Source: Agromyces protaetiae (GTDB lineage: Bacteria; Actinomycetota; Actinomycetes; Actinomycetales; Microbacteriaceae). From it: a DNA stretch of 64,000 nt. The position numbers and the translations under genes are program-made. Each line of letters starts with the position of its first letter. The first letter of the stretch is position 1. The notes under the pieces were generated by a model. The model ran no database searches. It saw only the letters and a list, made by a program, of their open reading frames with translations, and was not told where the DNA came from. The stretch covers positions 620,001 to 684,000 of the forward strand of contig NZ_CP133018.1 in NCBI RefSeq assembly GCF_030866785.1, given 5' to 3'. Below, one piece after another: positions 35,351-44,344 of the stretch.

Positions 35351-36570
35351 TGGGCTCGGATCTGATGGACTCGGAGACGGACACCGGCCGGGACATCCGT
35401 TTCGCCGACCTGACGACCCTGCGCGTCGGCGGCCCGATCGGCCGGCTCGTCACGGCGACGACGCCCGCCGAGCTCGTCGAGCTCGCCACCGAGGTGTGGG
35501 CCGCCGGCGACGACTGGGTCGTCGTCGGCGGGGGATCGAACCTGCTGGTCGCTGACGACGGCTTCGACGGCACGGTGATCAGGATCGCGTCGCGCGGCAT
35601 CGAGCTGCTTCCGGATGCTCCGGAGGGTGCGGTGCGTCTTCGCGTGCAGGCCGGGGAGAACTGGGACGAGCTCGTCGCGTGGACCGTCGAGCACGGCTAC
35701 TCGGGGCTCGAGGCGCTCTCGGGCATCCCGGGCGCGGTGGGCGCGTCGCCCGTGCAGAACATCGGTGCGTACGGGCAGGAGCTCTCGGACGTGCTCGTCG
35801 CGATCGAGTTCCTCGACGAGGGTGCGACCGAGCCTCGGCGGATGACCGTCGACGAGCTCGAGCTCGGCTATCGCACGTCGGTGCTGAAGCGCGGGCTCGC
35901 GGGCGTCGTCGTCTCGGTCGAGCTGGAGCTGCACGACACCGCCGCCGAACGCGCGGTGCTGGGCGAAGCGATCGGCGCACCGGTCGCGTACCGTCAGCTC
36001 GCCGACGCGCTCGGGGTCCAGCTCGGCGACCGCGTGCCGGTCGTGCGCGTGCGCGAGGCCGTGCTCGCGCTGCGCCGCGCGAAGGGCATGGTGCTCGACC
36101 CCGGCGACCGGGACTCGGTGAGCGCGGGCTCGTTCTTCACCAACCCGATCGTCACGGAGCGCGTCGCGCGCTCGCTGCCGGTCGATGCGCCCAAGTGGTA
36201 CCTCGCGCCCGAGCAGCCCGACGAGGTCACGCCGCTCGCGAGCCTCGCGAGCCAGAGCCCGCTCGACGCGTTCCTCGCGCATCAGGCCGCGCTCGAGGAC
36301 GCCGAGCGGCAGGCCGCGATCGCTCCGGAGGATCCGCTCGTGAAGCTCTCGGCGGCCTGGTTGATCGAGCGATCCGGCATCCGCCGCGGGTTCGCGATCG
36401 CCGGTTCGGGTGCGGCGATCTCGTCGAAGCACACGCTGGCGCTCACCAACCGCGGCAACGCCACCGCCGAAGACGTCGCGCAGCTCGCCCGGTTCGTGCA
36501 GCAGCGCGTGCAGGCCGAGTTCGGCATCGTGCTGCATCCCGAGCCGGTGCTGCTCGGCATCGAGCTCTAG
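35350..36570 (+). CDS. murB: UDP-N-acetylenolpyruvoylglucosamine reductase
   Basis: A 406-residue MurB: FADLTTLRVGGPIGRLV, the FAD-binding VVVGGGSNLLVADDGF, LEALSGIPGAVGASPVQNIGAYGQEL, YRTSVLKRG and SAGSFFTNPIV with the catalytic Ser. It makes UDP-MurNAc with NADPH in peptidoglycan synthesis. The ATG at 35350 overlaps the preceding stop; ATG 35365 is also possible. About 50 extra residues lie between the SFFTNP motif and the C-terminal AAWLIERSGIRRG. Confidence 0.93.
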   Translation: MGSDLMDSETDTGRDIRFADLTTLRVGGPIGRLVTATTPAELVELATEVWAAGDDWVVVGGGSNLLVADDGFDGTVIRIASRGIELLPDAPEGAVRLRVQAGENWDELVAWTVEHGYSGLEALSGIPGAVGASPVQNIGAYGQELSDVLVAIEFLDEGATEPRRMTVDELELGYRTSVLKRGLAGVVVSVELELHDTAAERAVLGEAIGAPVAYRQLADALGVQLGDRVPVVRVREAVLALRRAKGMVLDPGDRDSVSAGSFFTNPIVTERVARSLPVDAPKWYLAPEQPDEVTPLASLASQSPLDAFLAHQAALEDAERQAAIAPEDPLVKLSAAWLIERSGIRRGFAIAGSGAAISSKHTLALTNRGNATAEDVAQLARFVQQRVQAEFGIVLHPEPVLLGIEL

Positions 36571-36630
36571 CCGCGCGCTGGCGCGCCCGTTCAAGCCGGC
36601 CGCCTGGCCCGCGCCCACCACCATTCACGT

Positions 36631-36694
36631 TGGAAGTCGAAAAGTGGGTAGGAAGGCGCCCCTGCGCGGATTCCTACCCACTTTTCGACTTCCA
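36631..36694. terminator. Perfect 24-bp hairpin between convergent genes
   Basis: The arm 36631-36654 (TGGAAGTCGAAAAGTGGGTA and four more bases) is exactly complementary to 36671-36694, loop 16 bases. It lies between murB and the PAP2-lipid kinase gene. The left flank CGTTGGAAGTCG resembles the start of the family B arms. Confidence 0.7.
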
Positions 36695-36722
36695 TCACAC
36701 TGCGGGCCGCTCGAGTTGGGCG

Positions 36723-38315
36723 TCACACGCGGTCGGACGCCGGGCGGTCGGAAGCCGGCCGGTAGACGTCGAGGGCGGCGGGGATGACGCGCAGGGCCGT
36801 GCGGTACCCCGGGGCCTGGCTTGCGGCGTCGGCGCGCTCCGGCTCGTCGCGAGCCACCTCGCCGTCGTGCGCGAAGCCCGGTGGCTGCCCCCTGCGCGGA
36901 TGCACCACGACCTCGAGCGCGTCGGTCGTGTATGCGTCGACCCGATCGGGGAGCAGCCGCAGCCCGCGGAACACCGCCGACGTGCGGCGCCCGAACGCGA
37001 GCGACGCGGCCGCGCGCGGGCGTGATCCGGCGCGCAGGATCCGCACGTCGAGCACGCCGTCGTCCAGTCGCCGCCGCTGCAGGGGTGCGACGATGCCGGA
37101 GTCGTTCTCGCCGACGCCGACGAACACGGTCCAGACACTGAGGCGTCGACCGTCGACCTCGACCGCGATGGGCTCAGCCCGGCGCAGCACCCGGCCGGCC
37201 GCGATGAGCGCCGCGATCCACTTGCCGAGTCGTGGCTGCAGCCGTTCCCGTTCGATGACGAAGTCGGGGTAGACCCCGACCGATGCCGTGTTCAGCACGG
37301 TCAGCGGCGGCTGCGCGTCGAATGTGAGCTCGCCGACGTCGACGCGCACGCCTTCGCCCCGCTGCAGTGCGTCGATCGCGAGGTCGGCGGATGCCGCGCC
37401 CGCGGTGCGGGCGAAGTGGTTGAACGTGCCGCCCGGTACGACCAGCAGCGGCAGCCCGGCCTCGCGCGCGACGTGTGCGACGGCCGCGACCGTGCCGTCG
37501 CCGCCGCACACGCCCAGTACGCGCGGCGGGTTCGGCCCGGCGATCGCGCGCCGCGCGACCTCGGCCGGATCATCGCCGTCGTCCAGCAGATGCAGCTGTG
37601 CTCGAGGGAGCCGGTCCTCGAGGATGTGCACCGGATCCGCGCGCACGACGCTCGTGCCCGACGACGGGTTCACGACCACGAACACGTCCTCGCCGTCAGG
37701 CGACGCCGGGAGCTGCCGGTCCGCGCCCGCAGGCGCATCGTCGGATCCGCGAGGCCGCCGGACGAGTGCGGCACCCACCCCGGCCACGACTGCGCCGAGG
37801 GCGAGTCCGCCCGCGACATCCGACAGCCAGTGCGCCCCCACATGCAACCGCGAGTAGCCGACGCCGAGCGCGAGCGGTGCGATCGCGGCGCCGAGCCTGG
37901 GGTTCTCGGCGGCGACGCCGACCGCGAAGGCCGCCGCGCTCGCCGAGTGCCCGGAGGGAAACGCGGGCGTGCTCGGCTGCCGGGCGAGGCGGCGCCCGAT
38001 CGGCACCTCCTCGAGGATGGGCCGGTCGCCGCCGAAGATGCGCTTGGCGATGAGGTTCGCGACGATGCTCGCCGCGAGCAGCGAGAGCGCGCCGCGCGCG
38101 GCGGCGCGACGACGGCCCGTGACCGCGAGCACGCCCGCGAGCGTCCACCACAGCACCCCGCGGTCGGCGAACCGGGTGACCCGCGACCAGAACCGGTCGG
38201 CCAGCGGATGCGTCGGCCGGGCGTTGACCGCACGCGCCGCTCGTGCGTCGGCGCGGCGAACCCACGCAGGAAGCAGCCGCACACGCTGGGCGGCGACACG
38301 CGGATCGGATGCCAC
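36723..38315 (-). CDS. PAP2 phosphatase-diacylglycerol/lipid kinase fusion
   Basis: A 530-residue fusion. The N-terminal half is a membrane PAP2 phosphatase with all three motifs: KRIFGGDRP, PSGHS and SRLHVGAHWLSD. The second half is a DAGK/sphingosine-kinase-like domain: VVNPSSGT, CGGDGTVAAVAHVA and VVPGGTFNHFART. One protein could thus both remove and add lipid phosphates, in isoprenoid-phosphate recycling or phosphatidate turnover; which lipids is unknown. The GTG at 38315 lies six bases after TACGCT. Confidence 0.87.
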   Translation of the reverse strand: MASDPRVAAQRVRLLPAWVRRADARAARAVNARPTHPLADRFWSRVTRFADRGVLWWTLAGVLAVTGRRRAAARGALSLLAASIVANLIAKRIFGGDRPILEEVPIGRRLARQPSTPAFPSGHSASAAAFAVGVAAENPRLGAAIAPLALGVGYSRLHVGAHWLSDVAGGLALGAVVAGVGAALVRRPRGSDDAPAGADRQLPASPDGEDVFVVVNPSSGTSVVRADPVHILEDRLPRAQLHLLDDGDDPAEVARRAIAGPNPPRVLGVCGGDGTVAAVAHVAREAGLPLLVVPGGTFNHFARTAGAASADLAIDALQRGEGVRVDVGELTFDAQPPLTVLNTASVGVYPDFVIERERLQPRLGKWIAALIAAGRVLRRAEPIAVEVDGRRLSVWTVFVGVGENDSGIVAPLQRRRLDDGVLDVRILRAGSRPRAAASLAFGRRTSAVFRGLRLLPDRVDAYTTDALEVVVHPRRGQPPGFAHDGEVARDEPERADAASQAPGYRTALRVIPAALDVYRPASDRPASDRV

Positions 38316-38321
38316 GTGCCC

Positions 38322-38327
38322 AGCGTA
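38322..38327 (-). promoter_or_regulatory. -10 box TACGCT for the PAP2-kinase gene
   Basis: The minus strand reads TACGCT, six bases, then GTG 38315. No Shine-Dalgarno sequence; a leaderless start is inferred. Confidence 0.45.
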
Positions 38328-38408
38328 GATCGGATCCGCCGCTCGGCGACGCACAATCCGACCTCCCGCCGCATGAGCGGATCGGAGCCGGCCCGTATGC
38401 GAGCATCG

Positions 38409-39044
38409 TCAGAGCAGGCGGAGCTCCATGGCGCGGGTGACGGCGCGTGTGCGGTCGTTGACGTCGAGCTTCTCGAAGACGTGTCCGAGGTGGGTCTTGA
38501 CGGTCGCCTCGCCGATGTGGAGCTGACGCGCGATCTCTGGGTTGGAGCGGCCGGCTGCGACGAGGCGCAGCACCTCGAGCTCGCGCGGCGACAGGGCCGG
38601 GGTCGGAGCGGATGCCTCGCCGCGCACCCGGCGCACGAGCTTCGCCGCGATCGACGGGGCAAGCACGGTCTCGCCCGCGGCGACCGCCCGCACGCCCGCG
38701 AGGATCTCCTCCTGCGGTGCGGCCTTCAGGAGGTATCCGCTCGCCCCGGCCTCGATCGCCGGCAGCAGGTCGTCGTCGGTGTCGTAGGTCGTGAGCACGA
38801 GCACGCGCGTGCCCGCGTCGGCCCCGACGATGCGTTCGGTCGCGGCTGCGCCGCCGAGCACGGGCATGCGCAGGTCCATGAGCACGAGGTCCGGGCGCGT
38901 GGCCTCGGCGATGGCGACGGCTTCGGCGCCGTCGGCGGCCTGGCCGACGACCTCGATGCCGTCGGCGGTCTCGAGCAGGCCGACGATGCCCGCGCGAACG
39001 ATGGGGTGGTCGTCGGCGACGACGACGCGGACGGGTGCGGTCAT
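38409..39044 (-). CDS. NarL/LuxR-type response regulator next to an ABC exporter
   Basis: A 211-residue regulator: VVADDHPIV (acidic pair), [13 protein letters not shown] (phospho-Asp), GYLLKAAP (Lys), and LuxR helix-turn-helix [21 protein letters not shown] with [16 protein letters not shown]. Its ATG overlaps the kinase stop by four bases (ATGA) and has GAAGGAGG upstream. It probably controls the ABC exporter genes that precede the kinase. Confidence 0.9.
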   Translation of the reverse strand: MTAPVRVVVADDHPIVRAGIVGLLETADGIEVVGQAADGAEAVAIAEATRPDLVLMDLRMPVLGGAAATERIVGADAGTRVLVLTTYDTDDDLLPAIEAGASGYLLKAAPQEEILAGVRAVAAGETVLAPSIAAKLVRRVRGEASAPTPALSPRELEVLRLVAAGRSNPEIARQLHIGEATVKTHLGHVFEKLDVNDRTRAVTRAMELRLL

Positions 39045-40273
39045 GCGCGGCCTCCTTCGGGGTCGATTCGGTCGGGCCGGTCGACAGGGGTCGTGCCTGT
39101 CTCGGCGGTCGCCGCACGGTCGTTCCGTGCCGGCACCTCGACATCGAGCTGCGCACCGCCGCCTTCGGCTGGCCCGAAGACGGCCCGGCCGCCCACGAGC
39201 GCCACCCGATCGCGGATGCCCGCGAGCCCGAAGCCGTGTGCACCGGGCGAGGCGCCGCCCGGCCCCACGCCGTCGTCCCGCACCGTGAGCCGCACCGTGG
39301 CGTCGTCTCGGAGAACGGTGATCCAAGCGTGCTGCGCCCTCGCGTGCTTGCGGACGTTCGCGAGCCCCTCCTGTGCCGTGCGCAGGAGGACGACCTCGAG
39401 CTCGCGGTCGAGCGCGGCGGTCGTCGCATCGACGGTGACGCGGACGCCCGTCTCGCGCTCGAACGTGGCGGCGAGCCGGCCGAGCGCATCCGCGAGCGTG
39501 GTGTCGACCGCGACGGGCGTGAGTGCCGCGACGAGCCCGCGAGCCTCGGTGAGCGCTTCGCGGGCCATCTCCTCCATGAGCACGATGTCGTCGCGGGCCG
39601 CCCGAGCGGGCTCGCCCTCGACCTTCGCGAGCCGGTTGCCCGTCCGCTGGGCGAGCATGACGAGGCCGGTCAGGCTCTGCGCGATGGTGTCGTGGATCTC
39701 GCGGGCGAGCCGTGCCCGCTCGTCGGTGACGCCCGCGTCGCGGTGCATGGCCGCGAGCTCGCCCTGTGCGGCCTGGAGCTCGGTCAGCAGCCGATCGCGC
39801 TCCTCGCCGTACTCGGCGATGCGCGTGATCCACAGGCCGAGCGCGATGCTGAACCCGATCGACAGCGTGCCGATCGCGACGCCCGGCAAGAGACCGTCGT
39901 AGCCGTACTGCAGCACGTAGCCGAGCGGGACCGCGATGCCGACGAAGATGTTCGCCACGATCGCGCTGCGGGTGTTCGGGGCGGAGATCCAGAGGAATGG
40001 GTAGAAGAACGCCTGCATGATGGCGAACGAAGACTGGCCGGTGCTGCCGACGGCGAGCAGCACCCCGAACGTGATCGCCAGGATCACGAGGTGCGTCTGG
40101 CCGGTGGTGCCGATCCGCGGTCGCGCGTAGGCGAGGTAGAAGAGCGCGAACCCGCCGGCGGCCAGCCAGGCCAGCCACTCCTGCGGACCGTACGGCGGCT
40201 CGATCAGCGCCAGGAACAGCACGACCGCCAGGGTCGCGAGCGCCGCGAGATCCCACCAGCGGCGGTTCACCAT
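39041..40273 (-). CDS. Sensor histidine kinase paired with the ABC exporter
   Basis: A 410-residue membrane kinase with about six hydrophobic segments in the first 155 residues, a HisKA_3 phospho-acceptor in [20 protein letters not shown], and an ATPase domain ([41 protein letters not shown]). It belongs to the LiaS/DesK-like group that often senses cell-wall or membrane disturbance together with an ABC exporter. The gene follows the exporter permease after a 136-base gap that holds tandem repeats. Confidence 0.9.
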   Translation of the reverse strand: MVNRRWWDLAALATLAVVLFLALIEPPYGPQEWLAWLAAGGFALFYLAYARPRIGTTGQTHLVILAITFGVLLAVGSTGQSSFAIMQAFFYPFLWISAPNTRSAIVANIFVGIAVPLGYVLQYGYDGLLPGVAIGTLSIGFSIALGLWITRIAEYGEERDRLLTELQAAQGELAAMHRDAGVTDERARLAREIHDTIAQSLTGLVMLAQRTGNRLAKVEGEPARAARDDIVLMEEMAREALTEARGLVAALTPVAVDTTLADALGRLAATFERETGVRVTVDATTAALDRELEVVLLRTAQEGLANVRKHARAQHAWITVLRDDATVRLTVRDDGVGPGGASPGAHGFGLAGIRDRVALVGGRAVFGPAEGGGAQLDVEVPARNDRAATAETGTTPVDRPDRIDPEGGRA

Positions 40274-40286
40274 GTCGCCATGGTCT

Positions 40287-40354
40287 CACGGGCCGGATGC
40301 CACGGGCGGGCCGGATGCCACGGGCGGGCCGGATGCCACGGGCGGGCCGGATGC
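40287..40354. repeat. 18-base tandem repeat between permease and kinase genes
   Basis: CACGGGCGGGCCGGATGC occurs three times without gaps (40301-40354), preceded by a shortened copy (40287-40300) and followed by a degenerate one. Each unit contains GGATGC. No spacers, so not CRISPR. Confidence 0.85.
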
Positions 40355-40409
40355 CCCGGGCGAGCCGTCTGCCCGCCCGAGGCATCCGTCTGCCCGGAGC
40401 ATCCGCCCA

Positions 40410-41219
40410 TCACGCGTCGCGCCGGATCCAGCGGAATGTGAGCCGGCTGACGACGAGGCCGACGATGAGCCAGACGACGAGCCAGACCGCGACCCAGCCG
40501 AGGTCCCAGGCGCCGTGCTGCTCCGCCGCCGCGAAGTCCTCGGGGAGGAACACGGCGCGCATGCCCTGCGCCATCCACTTGAGCGGGAAGAGGCTCGCGA
40601 TGTTCTGCATCCATTCGGGCAGCGCGGTGAACTGCAGGTACACGCCTGAGATGAACTGCAGCACGAGCAGGATCGGCACGATGACCGCGGTTGCCGACTT
40701 GCCGCTGCGCGGCAGCGCCGAGAGCGCGATGCCGAGCAGTGCCGAGGTGACGATGCCGAGCACGAACACCCAGGCGAACGTGAGCCACTTGTCGGGCTCG
40801 GTGGGCAGTGCGATGCCGAACGCGAGGACCGCGACGGCGAGCAGCAGCGCCGCCTGCAGGATGCCGGTCACGAAGACCTGCCCGATCTTCCCGAGGAAGT
40901 ACGACACGGGCGACAGGGGCGTGCCGCCGAGCCGCTTCAGGGTGCCGTCGCTCTTCTCCATCGCGATGTCGACCGCGAGGTTCTGCACGCCGGAGAGCAG
41001 GATGCCCGCGGCGAGGAGCCCGGGCAGGTAGTAGGCGCCGAAGCTCACGCCCTCCGCGCCCGGCCCCGGCGTGATGTCGCCCTGCGAGCTGAACGCGGCG
41101 GTGAAGATCGCGAGCATGATGACGGGGAACAGGAAGGTGAAGAAGACGGTGTCGAGCGAACGGAAGTACCCCTTCGTCTCGTAGCCGATGCGCGAGGCGC
41201 CGACGGTGATCAGGCTCAT
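40410..41219 (-). CDS. ABC-2-type transporter permease
   Basis: A 269-residue permease with six hydrophobic segments, starting FRSLDTVFFTFLFPVIMLAIFTAAF. The EKSDGTLKRLGGTPLSPVSYFLGKI stretch is the conserved cytoplasmic loop of ABC-2 exporters. It works with the ATPase whose stop overlaps its ATG by four bases. The exporter may carry a drug, lipid or peptide; the nearby kinase pair hints at defence against an envelope stress. Confidence 0.9.
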   Translation of the reverse strand: MSLITVGASRIGYETKGYFRSLDTVFFTFLFPVIMLAIFTAAFSSQGDITPGPGAEGVSFGAYYLPGLLAAGILLSGVQNLAVDIAMEKSDGTLKRLGGTPLSPVSYFLGKIGQVFVTGILQAALLLAVAVLAFGIALPTEPDKWLTFAWVFVLGIVTSALLGIALSALPRSGKSATAVIVPILLVLQFISGVYLQFTALPEWMQNIASLFPLKWMAQGMRAVFLPEDFAAAEQHGAWDLGWVAVWLVVWLIVGLVVSRLTFRWIRRDA

Positions 41220-42109
41220 GCGAGGGCCTCCTCAGAGGTGGGTGCGGCGGCGCCGGCGCCGCGCACGAGTTCGAGATAGATGTCTTCGAGGCTGGGCCGG
41301 ACGACCTCGAGGTCGGCCGGCTCGCCTCCGGCGGCCTCGGCGAGGGAGGCCACGAGCTGAGCGGGTTCCTCGGTGCGCTGTTCATGTGCGGTGCCGTCGC
41401 GATCGCGCCAGCGCACGATCGGCACCCGCGCCTCGGCGCCGCCGAGCTCGTGGATCGGGCCGACCTCGACGAGCTTGCCGCCGATGATCACGCCCCCGCG
41501 GTCGCCGAGCTGCGCGGCCTCGTCGAGGTAGTGCGTGGTGAGGATGATCGTCGTGCCCTCGGCCTTGAGGCCGCGGATGAGCCCCCAGAACTCGCGGCGC
41601 GCCTCAGGGTCGAACCCGGTCGTCGGCTCGTCGAGGAAGAGCAGCTCCGGGCGGCCGATGATGCCGAGCGCGACGTCGACGCGCCGCTTCTGGCCGCCCG
41701 AGAGTTTGCTGATACGGGTGCCCGCCTTCTGTTCGAGCCCGACGGCCGAGATCACCTCGTCGACGTCGCGCGAGTCCGGATAGAAGCCGGCGAAGTGCCG
41801 CAGCTGTTCGCGCACCGTGAACTGGGGCGTCTCTGCGGTCGACTGCAGCACGATGCCGAGTCGGGCCTTCCAGTCGAGGCCGCCGCGCGCCGGGTCGACG
41901 CCGAGTACCGAGACCTCGCCGTCGGTGCGGCTGCGGTAGCCCTCGAGGATCTCGACGGTCGTGGACTTGCCCGCGCCGTTCGGTCCGAGCAGGGCGAAGG
42001 TCTCGCCGCGCGCGATGTCGAGGTCGATGCCGTCGACAGCGGCGAACGTGCCGTACACCTTGCGCAGCCCGCGCACGTGCACCGCGAGGTCGGAGTCTGT
42101 TCGTTGCAT
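41216..42109 (-). CDS. ABC transporter ATP-binding protein
   Basis: A 297-residue ATPase: Walker A GPNGAGKST, Q-loop LQSTAETPQF, signature LSGGQKRR, Walker B LLFLDEPTTGFD and H-loop TTHYLDE. A C-terminal DUF4162-like part follows (VRWRDRDGTAHEQ). It drives the ABC-2 permease encoded next. ATG 42109 is preferred because GGGAGG lies ten bases upstream; an in-frame start at 42127 overlaps that site. A 74-base palindrome lies upstream. Confidence 0.9.
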   Translation of the reverse strand: MQRTDSDLAVHVRGLRKVYGTFAAVDGIDLDIARGETFALLGPNGAGKSTTVEILEGYRSRTDGEVSVLGVDPARGGLDWKARLGIVLQSTAETPQFTVREQLRHFAGFYPDSRDVDEVISAVGLEQKAGTRISKLSGGQKRRVDVALGIIGRPELLFLDEPTTGFDPEARREFWGLIRGLKAEGTTIILTTHYLDEAAQLGDRGGVIIGGKLVEVGPIHELGGAEARVPIVRWRDRDGTAHEQRTEEPAQLVASLAEAAGGEPADLEVVRPSLEDIYLELVRGAGAAAPTSEEALA

Positions 42110-42195
42110 ACGCCGAGCCTCCCGCATCGCCGCCTCCGGCGGCAGCCGCCGACCGGCTGGTTTCCGGCATCCCCCGATCGGCGGATGCTCTCATT

Positions 42196-42269
42196 CGCGT
42201 TGGAGGTCGTTCTTCGCGTCGGAGGTCGGTCTGGACCGACCTCCGACGCGAAGAACGACCTCCAACGCG
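42196..42269. repeat. Perfect 74-base palindrome, family B (copy 2)
   Basis: The 36-base arm 42196-42231 is exactly complementary to 42234-42269 with only two central bases (TG). It contains GCGTTGGAGGTCG and GCGTCGGAGGTCG around TTCTTC, as in copy 1 (27795-27864). In the inner repeat both arms differ together, so pairing is kept. It lies between two genes of the same strand. Confidence 0.92.
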
Positions 42270-42319
42270 TGTGCCGGGCCGGGGGCGGGCGGCCGGGAGG
42301 CCGGGGACGGGGTGGGGGA

Positions 42320-43033
42320 TCAGTGGGGGAGGACCAGGGAGATGCCGAGGGCGATCATCACCACGGCGATCACGGCGTCGAGGATCCGCCAGGCGCGCGG
42401 GCTCGCGAGCACCCCGCCGAGCAGGCGAGCGCCGTAGGCGAGCGCGAGGAACCAGGCGATGCTGCCGAGGCCGGCGCCGGCCGCGAACACCCAGCGCCCG
42501 TCGCCGTGCGTGTTCGCGATCGTTCCGAGCAGGAACACGGTGTCGAGGTAGACGTGCGGGTTGAGCCAGGTGAGCGCGAGGCACGTGGCGAGGGTTGCGG
42601 TCAGGGTCGCGCCCCGCGTCGCCACGGCGACCTCCGCGTGCGAGCGGCCGGATGCCTCGGGGCGGGCGTCCCGGCCATCTACCTCGCTCGATGCGCCCTC
42701 GGCGGCAGGCACCGACAGGGCCGCGCCGCTCGGCCGCAGCGCGCGGCGTGCCGCAAGGAGCCCGTACCCGACGAGGAAGGCCGCGCCGGCCCAGCGGACG
42801 GCGTCGATGAGCCACGGCACGGCGGCGAGCACCGCGCCGACCCCGGAGACGCCGACGAAGATCAGCACGAGGTCGGAGATCGCGCAGGTCAGTGCCACGG
42901 CGAGCACGTGCTCGCGGCGGATGCCCTGGCGCAGCACGAACAGGTTCTGCGCGCCGATCGCGATGATCAGCGAGAGGCCGAGTCCGAGTCCGGCGGCGAA
43001 GGTCGAGAGGTCCACGCCATCGACGCTAGGCAT
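42320..43033 (-). CDS. lysE: LysE/ArgO-family basic amino acid exporter
   Basis: A 237-residue membrane protein with six hydrophobic segments and the LysE signature [24 protein letters not shown] near the start, and [16 protein letters not shown] in the second half. It should export lysine and/or arginine. A hydrophilic loop of about 50 residues ([13 protein letters not shown] region) separates the halves. It is divergent from a LysG/ArgP-type regulator with 68 bases between starts, the standard arrangement. Confidence 0.9.
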   Translation of the reverse strand: MPSVDGVDLSTFAAGLGLGLSLIIAIGAQNLFVLRQGIRREHVLAVALTCAISDLVLIFVGVSGVGAVLAAVPWLIDAVRWAGAAFLVGYGLLAARRALRPSGAALSVPAAEGASSEVDGRDARPEASGRSHAEVAVATRGATLTATLATCLALTWLNPHVYLDTVFLLGTIANTHGDGRWVFAAGAGLGSIAWFLALAYGARLLGGVLASPRAWRILDAVIAVVMIALGISLVLPH

Positions 43034-43041
43034 CGGCAGTT

Positions 43042-43094
43042 ATGAAGTCCAGTTCATGATTCTACAGAACCATTAGTAGCACTTCAGATAGCCT
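43042..43094. promoter_or_regulatory. lysE-lysG divergent control region
   Basis: ATGAA-6 bases-TTCAT (43042-43057) is a dyad of the kind bound by LysR-type regulators. TAGCCT (43089-43094) ends seven bases before ATG 43102 and is a likely -10 box for a leaderless lysG mRNA. Confidence 0.5.
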
Positions 43095-43101
43095 GACTCC
43101 G

Positions 43102-44001
43102 ATGAGGATCCCGCTCGATCTCGCTCGCACCCTCGCCGTCGTGGTCGCCGAGGGCACGTTCGACGCGGCCTCGCGGGCACTCGCCGTCACGCCGTCCGCG
43201 GTCTCGCAGCGCATCAAGGCGCTCGAGCAGCAGCTCGGTCGCGTGCTCCTCGTGCGCAGCAAGCCCGTGCGGCCCACCGACGCCGGCGCCGCCATCGTGC
43301 GCCTCGCGCGTCAGCTCGACCTGCTCGAGCACGAGGCGCTCGCCGGATTCGGCCTCGAGGCCGCCCCGGAGCATCCGATCTCCATCCCCCTGGCGGTGAA
43401 CGCCGACAGCCTCGGGACGTGGATCCTGCCGCCGCTCGCCGACATCGCCACGAGGCATCCGGTGGTCTTCGACCTCTACCGCGACGATCAGGACTTCACC
43501 GCCGAGCTGCTCGAATCGGGCACCGTGATGGCCGCGATCACCTCGCAGGCGTCGCCGGTTGCCGGATGTCTCGTGCGCCCGCTCGGCGCGATGCGCTACC
43601 GGGCGGTGGCGACGCCCGCCTTCGCCGCCCGCTGGTTCGCCGACGAGGGCGGCCGCGTCGACGCGCTGAACCGCGCGCCGGTCGTCGACTTCGACCGCCG
43701 CGACGACCTGCAGGCGGCGTACGCGCGGGCCGTCGGCGCCGACCCCGCCGCCGCGCCGCGGCACTACGTGCCGGCCTCGAACGACTTCGCGATCGCGGTG
43801 AAGCTCGGACTCGGCTGGGGCATGCTGCCGACGTTCCAGTGCGCCGACGAGCTCGCATCCGGGGCGCTCGTCGCGCTCGGCGGGCCGCCGTTCGATGTGC
43901 CCCTGTACTGGCAGCAGTGGAACCTCCGCTCGCCGCTGCTCGACGGCATCGCCGACACGGTCGTCGCGGCGGCCCGCACCGCCCTCGACCCGCTCGGCTA
44001 G
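43102..44001 (+). CDS. lysG: LysR-family regulator (LysG/ArgP type)
   Basis: A 299-residue LysR regulator: N-terminal helix-turn-helix LAVVVAEGTFDAASRALAVTPSAVSQRIKALEQQLGRVLLVR, then a ligand domain with ADSLGTWILPPL and ASNDFAIAVKLGLGWGMLP, both typical of the ArgP/LysG branch. With lysine or arginine bound it activates the exporter gene opposite. Start at ATG 43102, probably leaderless. Confidence 0.9.
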   Translation: MRIPLDLARTLAVVVAEGTFDAASRALAVTPSAVSQRIKALEQQLGRVLLVRSKPVRPTDAGAAIVRLARQLDLLEHEALAGFGLEAAPEHPISIPLAVNADSLGTWILPPLADIATRHPVVFDLYRDDQDFTAELLESGTVMAAITSQASPVAGCLVRPLGAMRYRAVATPAFAARWFADEGGRVDALNRAPVVDFDRRDDLQAAYARAVGADPAAAPRHYVPASNDFAIAVKLGLGWGMLPTFQCADELASGALVALGGPPFDVPLYWQQWNLRSPLLDGIADTVVAAARTALDPLG

Positions 44002-44097
44002 CGCCGACCGCCTGAGTGTTCAAGCCCTATCGCATGCGGGTTCGGGCGCGTTGGATGGAACCACACGCGGAGAACCCGCCGACGAGAGGAGCCCCAC

Positions 44098-44271
44098 ATG
44101 GGTGCAGACGACCGGATCAAGAACACGGCCGAAGACCTCAAGGGCAAGGCGAAGGAGGCCACCGGTAAGGTGACCGACAACGAGCGGCTCGAGGCCGAGG
44201 GCAAGATGGACCAGGCCAAGGCGGATCTCAAGAACGCCGGCGAAGACGTCAAGGACGCCTTCAAGCACTGA
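44098..44271 (+). CDS. CsbD-family stress protein
   Basis: A 57-residue hydrophilic protein: MGADDRIKNTAEDLKGKAKE, ATGKVTDNERLEAEGKMDQA, then KADLKNAGEDVKDAFKH. It has the Lys/Glu/Asp-rich CsbD pattern. CsbD proteins accumulate in the general stress response; their action is not known. AGAGGAG precedes ATG 44098. The neighbouring stress-signalling genes (PP2C, STAS, RsbW) are convergent. Confidence 0.92.
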   Translation: MGADDRIKNTAEDLKGKAKEATGKVTDNERLEAEGKMDQAKADLKNAGEDVKDAFKH

Positions 44272-44286
44272 CGCCCTCGTGAGCGC

Positions 44287-44320
44287 AAGGCCCGCATGAT
44301 CCGCTGGATCTGCGGGCCTT
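44287..44320. terminator. Hairpin terminator between csbD-like and rsbW-like genes
   Basis: AAGGCCCGCA (44287-44296) pairs exactly with TGCGGGCCTT (44311-44320), loop 14. It begins 15 bases after the csbD-like stop and can serve both convergent genes. Confidence 0.75.
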
Positions 44321-44344
44321 CGGTCTGTCAGCCCCCAGGCGGTG

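Noticed and set aside
36723..38315. Two separate genes (PAP2 and lipid kinase) instead of a fusion
   Set aside because: The frame runs through without a stop and there is no start or ribosome-binding site at the domain border, so one fused protein is the simplest reading.
23604..40354. Short tandem repeats at 23604-23671 and 40287-40354 as possible CRISPR arrays
   Set aside because: The units follow each other directly without spacers, and no cas genes are present.
43034..43101. A lysine riboswitch in front of lysE
   Set aside because: Only 68 bases separate the divergent starts, too short for the lysine riboswitch fold.
44001..44097. A stress-sigma-factor promoter for the csbD-like gene
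   Set aside because: I found no spacing-correct match to known actinobacterial stress promoter boxes in the 96 bases upstream.
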